From Anaeramoeba ignava (Eukaryota; Metamonada; Anaeramoebidae), in NCBI GenBank assembly GCA_028826165.1, contig JAPDFW010000074.1, positions 248,001-312,000 on the forward strand: DNA of 64,000 nt. The letters are read 5' to 3'. The notes below the pieces were generated by a model, which was not told the DNA's origin, did not search any database, and worked only from the letters and a program-made list of their open reading frames with translations. Below are positions 56,526-64,000 of this stretch, piece after piece (the first letter of the stretch is position 1; each line of letters begins with the position of its first letter). The translations under genes and the position numbers were made by a program.

Positions 56526-56619
56526 TAGAATGAAATTTTGTTTTTTATTTTCTTTTTTTGAAATTGAAGAAAAATGAAAAGAAGGAAATTGATTCGAAAA
56601 ATGAAAATTGAATTTGGAA

Positions 56620-59355
56620 TTAAATATCCAAATTATCTTGAAGTTCTTGTTCTTCTTTGTTTTCTTCTTGCTTTTTTGGTTTTGATTTTTTTCTTTTTTT
56701 CTTTTTATAGAAAATAATTCCAATAATAATTATTGAAATAATAACAATAATTGGAATAATTATACCTAAAGTTATTGCTGTTGTTTTTGAATTATTATTA
56801 GGTTCATTTGTTGTTGATATTGTAATTGATGTTGTTGAATTAATTCCTGAATATTCATTAAATGAACAATTTAAATCAGCTGATGAATAAATTGAAATTT
56901 CATAATATTCTCCTTCATTTAATCCTGAAGAAACTGAATAATTTGTTGTTAAATTTGTTAAGCAAATTGAAGTTGAATTATAAGTAAATGAATATGCTTT
57001 TAATCCACTTGATAAAATTAATGAATCCCAATTACATTCAAATCCATTAATTAATGAATTACAAATTAATGAAGTAATATTTCCTAATTTAGTTCTTGTT
57101 GAAATAATTGAACTAGGTAATCCTAAATATGGTGTTTCACAATTTAAATCTGAACATCCTCGAATTGAAATATTATATTCAATATTTCCTGATATTCCAC
57201 TTATTATTCCAATACCTTCATTTCCACTTAAATCAAGAGATGTGAATTTTTCCCAATTTGTTTCATTATTAAGTGAAATTGAATAATTATTTGCATTTGT
57301 TAATTTTGTGAAATTAAATTCAATTTCTTCAATTTTGGAAATTGTTTCATAAATTATTGGAGATGTTAAATTATCAGTTTTAATTGAAATTGATGAAATA
57401 TATCCACATTTTCCATTTGAATTACATGCTGATATATTGATTTGATATTCTTGATTTGGGAATTGAACTGTAAATTGTTGATTTGATGAAGTTGGTTGAT
57501 AATTTCCTGAATCATTTTGATAAATTGATTGATAAGTTAAATTATAATAAAATGGAATTGAACAATTAATTGGTTGATTCCAATTACAATTAATATCTAT
57601 TGAATTTGAAATTGAACATGTTAAATTTGTAATTTCACCAAATAATAATGAAATTGATGATTCAACAATTTCTCCTTTATCATCTCCTTCACATTCTTGT
57701 GTTCTACATCCACAAATTGAAATATTATAATCATTTTCACATTCTAAATTATTCAAAAAATAATCAAGTGAAGAATTATCAACTGAAATGAAAGATATTA
57801 AATCAGGTTGAGATTGAATGAAATAAGAAAGATTATAATGATTAAGATGAGCAATTCCTTCATTGATTTGAACATTAGGATAATCCCAAGTAACATTAAT
57901 TGAATAATTTGAAGGATTTGATAATTGAAAATCTTTTACAGAATCAATTTTTGTTGTTAAATTAATGAAAGAAGAAGATTCACCACATTTCATTGTTACA
58001 TTATCACAAGCTTTGATTTGAATTGAATAATATTCATTTCCAGTAATATTATCATAAATTGAAGAATTAAATTGTTGATAATAAACATTTCCATCTTCAA
58101 GAATTGGAGAATCAATATCAATCCAATCATATCCATAATTAATTTGATATTTCAAAGTTAAAGAAGATTGAATTTTATCCCAATAACAATCAAATAATGA
58201 AAACAAAGATGAACAATTAACAATATTAACTTGAGGAATGAAACTACCTTCATAAACAAATGCTTTATTTGCAACATAAGCTCCAATAACAGTAAAATTC
58301 TCATAAATTGAAACAGAATATCCAAATTGTGAAGCTGATTCACTCAACATTTTTTCTTGATTCCAAATTGATTCATTATATCTGTAAATAAATGCTTTTC
58401 TTTCATCAGTAGCTCCAATAACAATAACATCTTCATAAATTGAAACAGAACATCCAAAAGTTGAATATGAAGGTTCACCCAAAACTTGTTCTTCATTCCA
58501 ATTTGTTCCATTATATCTGTAAATAAATACTTTTCTCGCATATAAAGTTCCAATAACAATAACATCTTCATAAATTGAAACAGAATATCCAAAATTTGAA
58601 GATGAAGGTTCATAGAAATTTTCTTCTCGATTCCAAATTGATTCATTATATCTGTAAATAAATGCTTGGCTTGTATAATCAGTTCCAATAACAATAACAT
58701 CTTTATAAATTGAAACACTCCATCCAAAATATGAAACAGAAGGTTCATAGAAATTTTCTTCTTGATTCCAAATTGTTCCATTATATCTGTAAATAAATGC
58801 TTTTCTTGCATCACGAGCTCCAATAACAATAACATCTTCATAAATTGAAACAGAATTCCCAAAATATGAAGCTGAAGGTCCATTCAAAATTTGTTCTTGA
58901 TTCCAAATTGATCCATTATATCTGTAAATATATGCTTTATTTGCACCAAAAGCTCCAATAACAATAACATCTTCATAAATTGAAACAGAATTCCCAAAAT
59001 TTGAAGCTGAAGGTCCATCCAAAACTTGTTCTTGATTCCAAATTGTTCCATTATATCTGTAAATATATGCTTGATTTGCACCAAAAGCACCAATAACAAG
59101 AACATCTTTATAAATTGAAACAATCCATCCAAAATATCCTGAACCTGAAAATTGATCTAATAAATTCCAAATCCAAGCTTCATCTGGAGTAGAATAATAT
59201 CTTGTTGTTTCTGTTAATAATCTTGTTGTTTCTAATTCTTGAATTATTGTGGAAATTGAATTTTGTTGATTTTGATTTTGATTTTGATTTGATTGAATTA
59301 AGAAAATATTGATAATTAAGAAAAAGGAAAAAGAAAAGAAAAGATTTAATTTCAT
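56620..59355 (-). CDS. FG-GAP/Fn3 surface receptor, copy F, intact
   Basis: An intact 911-aa member with signal peptide MKLNLFFSFSFFLIINIFLI, seven blades, Fn3-like stalk, TM helix and a KRKKSKPKKQEENKEEQ tail of the copy D type. Its blades 4 and 6 (TDYTSQ, ATDERK loops and the rare TFGCSV start) match copy C, while its tail matches D. This mixed ancestry points to gene conversion or unequal exchange. One stalk sequon differs (NPSNYS for NPSNNS). The CDS is unbroken from 59355. Confidence 0.85.
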   Translation of the reverse strand: MKLNLFFSFSFFLIINIFLIQSNQNQNQNQQNSISTIIQELETTRLLTETTRYYSTPDEAWIWNLLDQFSGSGYFGWIVSIYKDVLVIGAFGANQAYIYRYNGTIWNQEQVLDGPSASNFGNSVSIYEDVIVIGAFGANKAYIYRYNGSIWNQEQILNGPSASYFGNSVSIYEDVIVIGARDARKAFIYRYNGTIWNQEENFYEPSVSYFGWSVSIYKDVIVIGTDYTSQAFIYRYNESIWNREENFYEPSSSNFGYSVSIYEDVIVIGTLYARKVFIYRYNGTNWNEEQVLGEPSYSTFGCSVSIYEDVIVIGATDERKAFIYRYNESIWNQEKMLSESASQFGYSVSIYENFTVIGAYVANKAFVYEGSFIPQVNIVNCSSLFSLFDCYWDKIQSSLTLKYQINYGYDWIDIDSPILEDGNVYYQQFNSSIYDNITGNEYYSIQIKACDNVTMKCGESSSFINLTTKIDSVKDFQLSNPSNYSINVTWDYPNVQINEGIAHLNHYNLSYFIQSQPDLISFISVDNSSLDYFLNNLECENDYNISICGCRTQECEGDDKGEIVESSISLLFGEITNLTCSISNSIDINCNWNQPINCSIPFYYNLTYQSIYQNDSGNYQPTSSNQQFTVQFPNQEYQINISACNSNGKCGYISSISIKTDNLTSPIIYETISKIEEIEFNFTKLTNANNYSISLNNETNWEKFTSLDLSGNEGIGIISGISGNIEYNISIRGCSDLNCETPYLGLPSSIISTRTKLGNITSLICNSLINGFECNWDSLILSSGLKAYSFTYNSTSICLTNLTTNYSVSSGLNEGEYYEISIYSSADLNCSFNEYSGINSTTSITISTTNEPNNNSKTTAITLGIIIPIIVIISIIIIGIIFYKKKKRKKSKPKKQEENKEEQELQDNLDI

Positions 59356-60180
59356 TTTTGTTTTGTTTTGTTTTGCTATTTTTTATTTAAATTAAAAATA
59401 AATAGAAAATTAATAAAATAAGTTTATTTTTTGTGTTTATTTTGTGTTTATTAATTAAAAAATATTTTTTTTCTTACTTTTTTGTTTTTGTTTTTGTTTG
59501 AAAGAAAAAAAGAATGAAAGAAGAAAAGAAAAAAATGATTAATTTTTTTATTTAATTAAATTTGAAAAAAAAAATTTTTTTTTTTGTTTATTTTTTTAAT
59601 TAAAAAATTGAATAAATGAATTTAAAATTAAATTTAAAATATATTTTAGGAATAATTTTTTATTATTAATTAATGATAATTTCTATTTAAATTAATGAAA
59701 TAAATTTTAATTTAAATTTTTCAAAAAAAAAGAAAAAGAAATTTAATAATAATTTAATAATAATTTAATAATAATTTAATAATAATTTAATAATAAAAAG
59801 AAAGAGAATTTTATTTCTAATTTAATCTAAATTAAATCTAAATTAAATCTAAATTAAAAATTGAAAAAAAAAATTTTTTTTTTTGTTTATTTTTTTAATT
59901 AAAAAATTGAATAAATGAATTTAAAATTAAATTTAAATTATATTTTAGGAATAATTTTTTATTATTAATTAATGATAATTTCTATTTAAATTAATGAAAT
60001 AAATTTTAATTTAAATTTTTCAAAAAAAAAAGAAAAAAGAAATTTAATAATAATTTAATAATAATTTAATAAGAAAAAGAAAAAGAATTTTATTTCTAAT
60101 TTAAATCTTAATTAAATCTAAATTAAATCTAAATTAAATCTAAATTAAAAATTGATTCAAATTTATATCTTTTTTTTCTT
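59356..60180 (-). promoter_or_regulatory. Upstream block of copy F, distal part tandemly duplicated
   Basis: The distal ~300 bp of the block occurs twice (about 59565-59860 and 59865-60180), exactly as upstream of copy D. This shows D and F descend from one duplicated cassette, and it supplies the empty site for the transposon. Confidence 0.5.
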
Positions 60181-60184
60181 TTTG

Positions 60185-60880
60185 TAAATATAAAAATAAG
60201 AATAGATTTAATTTAATATTTAATTTATAAATTAATTTGGAAATATAATTTAATATTTAATTTTATGTTTAAAATAATAATTTATTGTTTTAGATTTAAA
60301 TATTTTATTATCTAAATATTTAACATAAAAATATAAAAATAAGAATAGATTTAATTTAATATTTAATTTATAAATTAATTTAAAAATATAATTTAATATT
60401 TAATTTTATTATTAAAATAATAATTTAATATTTTAGATTTAAATATTTTATTATTTAAATATTTAACAAATAAATATAAAAATAAGAATAGATTTAATTT
60501 AATATTTAATTTATAAATTAATTTAATAATTAATTCTATGTTTAATTTTATGTTTAAAATAATAATTTAATGTTTTAAATTTAAATATTTTATTATTTAA
60601 ATATTTAACAAATAAATATAAAAAAATAAGAATAGATTTAATTTAATATTTAATTATATTTTTAAATTAATTTAATAATTAATTCTATGTTTAAAATAAT
60701 AATTTATTGTTTTAGATTTAAATATTTTATTATTTAAATATTTAACATATAAATATAAAAAATAAAAATAGGTTTAATTTAATATTTAATTTATAAATTA
60801 ATTTAAAAATATAATTTAATATTTAATTTTATTATTAAAATAATAATTTATTGTTTTAGATTTAAATATAAAAATAGAAT
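60185..60880. repeat. ~143-bp satellite, about five copies
   Basis: Same unit; two copies carry an internal rearrangement (AATTTAATAATTAATTCTATG) near 60520 and 60665. Confidence 0.88.
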
Positions 60881-60981
60881 GAAATTTTGTTTGTGATTTT
60901 TATTTTCTTTTTTTAATTTTTGAAATTGAAGAAAAATGAAAAGAAGGAAATTGATTCGAAAAATGAAAATTGAAATTGGAA

Positions 60982-63768
60982 TTAAATATCTAAATTATCT
61001 TGAAGTTCTTGTTCTTCTTCGTTTTCTTTGATAATTTCTTTGATAATTTGTTTTCTTCTTTTTTTCTTCTTATAGAAAATAATTCCAATAATAATTATTG
61101 AAATAATAACAATAATTGGAATAATTATACCTAAACTTATTGATGTTATTTTTGAATTATCATTAGATTCATTTGTTGATGATATTGTAATTGATGTTGA
61201 TGAATTAATTCCTGAATATTCATTAAATGAACAATTTAAATCAGCTGATGAATAAATTGAAATTTCATAATATTCTCCTTCATTTAATCCTGAAGAAACT
61301 GAATAATTTGTTGTTAAATTTGTTAAGCAAATTGAAGTTGAATTATAAGTAAATGAATATGCTTTTAATCCACTTGATAAAATTAATGAATTCCAATTAC
61401 ATTCAAATCCATTAATTAATGAATTACAAATTAATGAAGTAATATTTCCTAATTTAGCTCTTGTTGAAATAATTGAACTAGGTAATCCTAAATATGGAGT
61501 TTCACAATTTAAATCTGAACATCCTCGAATTGAAATATTATATTCAATATTTCCTGATATTCCACTTATGATTCCAATTATTTCATTTCCACTTAAATCA
61601 AGAGATGTGAATTTTCCCCAATTTGTTTCATTATTAAGTGAAATTGAATAATTATTTGCATTTGTTAATTTTGTGAAATTAAATTCAATTTCTTCAATTT
61701 TAGAAATTGTTTCATAAATTATTGGAGATGTTAAATTATCAGTTTTAATTGAAATTGATGAAATATATCCACATTTTCCATTTGAATTACATGCTGATAT
61801 ATTGATTTGATATTCTTGATTTGGGAATTGAACTGTAAATTGTTGATTTGATGAAGTTGATTGATAATTTCCTGAATCATTTTGATAAATTGATTGATAA
61901 GTTAAATTATAATAAAATGGAATTGAACAATTAATTGGTTGATTCCAATTACAATTAATATCTATTGAATTTGAAATTGAACATGTTAAATTTGTAATTT
62001 CACCAAATAATAATGAAATTGATGATTCAACAATTTCTCCTTTATCATCTCCTTCACATTCTTGTGTTCTACATCCACAAATTGAAATATTATAATCATT
62101 TTCAGATTCTAAATTATTCAAAAAATAATCAAGTGAAGAATTATCAACTGAAATGAAAGATATTAAATCAGGTTGAGATTGAATGAAATAAGAAAGATTA
62201 TAATGATTAAGATGAGCAATTCCTTCATTGATTTGAACATTTGGATAATCCCAAGTAACATTAATTGAATTATTTGAAGGATTTGATAATTGAAAATCTT
62301 TTACAGAATCAATTTTTGTTGTTAAATTAATGAAAGAAGAAGATTCACCACATTTCATTGTTACATTATCACAAGCTTTGATTTGAATTGAATAATATTC
62401 ATTTCCAGTAATATTATCATAAATTGAAGAATTAAATTGTTGATAATAAACATTTCCATCTTCAAGAATTGGAGAATCAATATCAATCCAATCATATCCA
62501 TAATTAATTTGATATTTCAGAGTTGAAGGAAATTCAATTTTATCCCAATAACAATCAAATAATGAAAACAAAGATGAACAATTAAGAATATTAACTTGGG
62601 GAATGAAACTACCTTCATAAACAAATACTTTATTTGAACCATAAGTTCCAATAACAGTAAAATTTCCATAAATTGAAACAGAATTCCCAAAATTTGTAGC
62701 TGATTCACTCAAAAATTTTTCTTGATTCCAAATTGATTCATTATATCTGTAAATATATGCTTTATTTGCATAACGAGCTCCAATAACAATAACATCTTCA
62801 TAAATTGAAACAGAATATCCAAAATATGTAGCCGATTGATTCAAAATTTGTTCTTCATTCCAAATTGATTCATTATATCTGTAAATAAATACTTTTTTTG
62901 CAGCATAATCTCCAATAACAATAACATCTTTATAAATTGAAACACTCCATCCAAAATATGAAGCTGAAGGTTCATCCAAAACTTGTTCTTCATTCCAAAT
63001 TGATTCATTATATCTGTAAATAAATGCTTTTCTTGCATAATAAGTTCCAATAACAATAACATCTTTATAAATTGAAACAGAATCCCCAAAATATGGAATT
63101 GAAGGTTCACTCAAAACTTGTTCTTCATTCCAAATTGTTCCATTATATCTGTAAATAAATGCTTTTCTTGCATCAGAATAAGTTCCAATAACAATAACAT
63201 CTTTATAAATTGAAACAGAATTCCCAAAAAATGTAATTGAAGGTTCATCCAAAACTTGTTCTTGATTCCAAATTGATCCATTATATCTGTAAATATATGC
63301 TTTACTTGCATAACGAGCTCCAATAACAATAATATCTTCATAAATTGAAACAGACTTCCCAAAATATGAAATTGAAGGTTCATCCAAAATTTGTTCTTGA
63401 TTCCAAATTGATCCATTATATCTGTAAATATATGCTTGATTTGCACCAAAAGCACCAATAACAAGAACATCTTTATAAATTGAAACAGAATCTCCAAAAT
63501 ATCCTGAACCTGAAAATTGATCTAATAAATTCCAAATCCAAGCTTCATCTGGAGTAGAATAATATCTTGTTGTTTCTGTTAATAATCTTGTTGTTTCTAA
63601 TTCTTGAATTATTGTTGAAATTGAATTTTGTTGATCTTGATTTTGATTTTGATTTTGATCTTGATTTTGATTTTGATTTTGATCTTGATTTTGATTTTGA
63701 TTTGATTGAATTAAGAAAATATTAATAATTAAGAAAAAGAAAAAAGAAAAGAAAAGAATTAATTTCAT
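60982..63768 (-). CDS. FG-GAP/Fn3 surface receptor, copy G, intact, expanded N/Q/D linker
   Basis: A 928-aa intact member. It is longer than the others because the linker after the signal peptide has expanded to three NQNQNQDQ-type units. Seven blades follow, of which 3-6 are nearly identical to copy E, then the Fn3-like stalk, TM helix and KQIIKEIIKENEEEQ tail. One stalk cysteine is lost (NNLESENDYN where the others have NNLECENDYN), which may leave an unpaired partner. The CDS is unbroken from the ATG at 63768. Its upstream block is cut off by the window end. Confidence 0.85.
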   Translation of the reverse strand: MKLILFFSFFFFLIINIFLIQSNQNQNQDQNQNQNQDQNQNQNQDQQNSISTIIQELETTRLLTETTRYYSTPDEAWIWNLLDQFSGSGYFGDSVSIYKDVLVIGAFGANQAYIYRYNGSIWNQEQILDEPSISYFGKSVSIYEDIIVIGARYASKAYIYRYNGSIWNQEQVLDEPSITFFGNSVSIYKDVIVIGTYSDARKAFIYRYNGTIWNEEQVLSEPSIPYFGDSVSIYKDVIVIGTYYARKAFIYRYNESIWNEEQVLDEPSASYFGWSVSIYKDVIVIGDYAAKKVFIYRYNESIWNEEQILNQSATYFGYSVSIYEDVIVIGARYANKAYIYRYNESIWNQEKFLSESATNFGNSVSIYGNFTVIGTYGSNKVFVYEGSFIPQVNILNCSSLFSLFDCYWDKIEFPSTLKYQINYGYDWIDIDSPILEDGNVYYQQFNSSIYDNITGNEYYSIQIKACDNVTMKCGESSSFINLTTKIDSVKDFQLSNPSNNSINVTWDYPNVQINEGIAHLNHYNLSYFIQSQPDLISFISVDNSSLDYFLNNLESENDYNISICGCRTQECEGDDKGEIVESSISLLFGEITNLTCSISNSIDINCNWNQPINCSIPFYYNLTYQSIYQNDSGNYQSTSSNQQFTVQFPNQEYQINISACNSNGKCGYISSISIKTDNLTSPIIYETISKIEEIEFNFTKLTNANNYSISLNNETNWGKFTSLDLSGNEIIGIISGISGNIEYNISIRGCSDLNCETPYLGLPSSIISTRAKLGNITSLICNSLINGFECNWNSLILSSGLKAYSFTYNSTSICLTNLTTNYSVSSGLNEGEYYEISIYSSADLNCSFNEYSGINSSTSITISSTNESNDNSKITSISLGIIIPIIVIISIIIIGIIFYKKKKRRKQIIKEIIKENEEEQELQDNLDI

Positions 63769-64000
63769 TTTTGTTTTGTTTTGTTTTGCTATTTTTTATT
63801 TAAATTAAAAATAAATAGAAAATTAATAAAATAAGTTTATTTTTGTGTTTATTTGTGTTTATTTATTAAAAAATATTTTTTTTCTTACTTTTTTGTTTTT
63901 GTTTTTGTTTTTGTTTGAAAGAAAAAAAGAATGAAAGAAGAAGAAAAAAATGATTAATTTTTTATTTAATTAAAAAATTGAGAAAAAAAAATGATTATTT
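63769..64000 (-). promoter_or_regulatory. Upstream block of copy G, cut by window end
   Basis: Starts with the same AATAAACACAAAT... and CAAAAACAAAAAC elements (reverse orientation) as the other cassettes and runs off the window. Confidence 0.4.

Noticed and set aside
1-64000. tRNA, rRNA or snRNA genes
   Set aside because: I saw no GC-bearing cloverleaf, B-box-like or rRNA core sequence in the spacers; a covariance search would be needed to exclude small RNAs fully.

Overview
The window is a piece of nuclear genome from a very AT-rich protist. The genes are eukaryotic (Integrator subunit, CDK, Qa-SNARE, SRP receptor, actin-related proteins, FIP200/ATG11-like autophagy scaffold), are split by short GT-AG introns mostly of 60-150 nt, and are separated by AT microsatellites. 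An RCC1/BTB protein, a GH13_18 phosphorylase and N/Q/E-rich tracts would fit an anaerobic amoeboid protist such as Anaeramoeba or a relative. That name is an inference and not proven here.

Layout. 1-24.2 kb is a dense set of single-copy genes: an N/Q-rich F-box/LRR gene (-), a small membrane protein (+), INTS2 (-, 9 exons), a CDK5/PHO85-like kinase (+) with two giant microsatellite introns, a PPIL2-like cyclophilin (-), a FIP200/ATG11-like gene (-, 5 exons, ubiquitin-like start and claw end), a GH13_18 phosphorylase (-), a CPBP-type membrane protease (+), syntaxin-16 (+) and an RCC1-BTB gene (-). 24.3-31.8 kb and 40.9-64 kb hold seven copies of one surface-receptor family: signal peptide, FG-GAP beta-propeller, Fn3-like stalk, one TM helix and a conserved tail. 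Each copy sits in a cassette with a conserved upstream block and a ~143-bp tandem satellite. Three of the seven carry frameshifts. A complete pogo/Tigger-like DNA transposon sits in one upstream block. Between the two halves of the family lie the SRP receptor alpha gene, two divergent actin-like genes and two unknown genes.

The most striking object is in the SRP receptor alpha gene. An in-frame, apparently splicing-competent intein (275 aa, Cys1 ... His-Asn, Ser+1) interrupts the GTPase P-loop between Lys and Ser of GVNGVGK/ST. An 89-nt spliceosomal intron ends exactly where the intein begins. The LAGLIDADG endonuclease inside the intein is shrunken and lacks both acidic catalytic positions. 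I know of no described intein in this protein.

Gene models were assembled by hand from frames, GT/AG sites and family motifs. Exon edges are predictions unless the motif continues across the junction.
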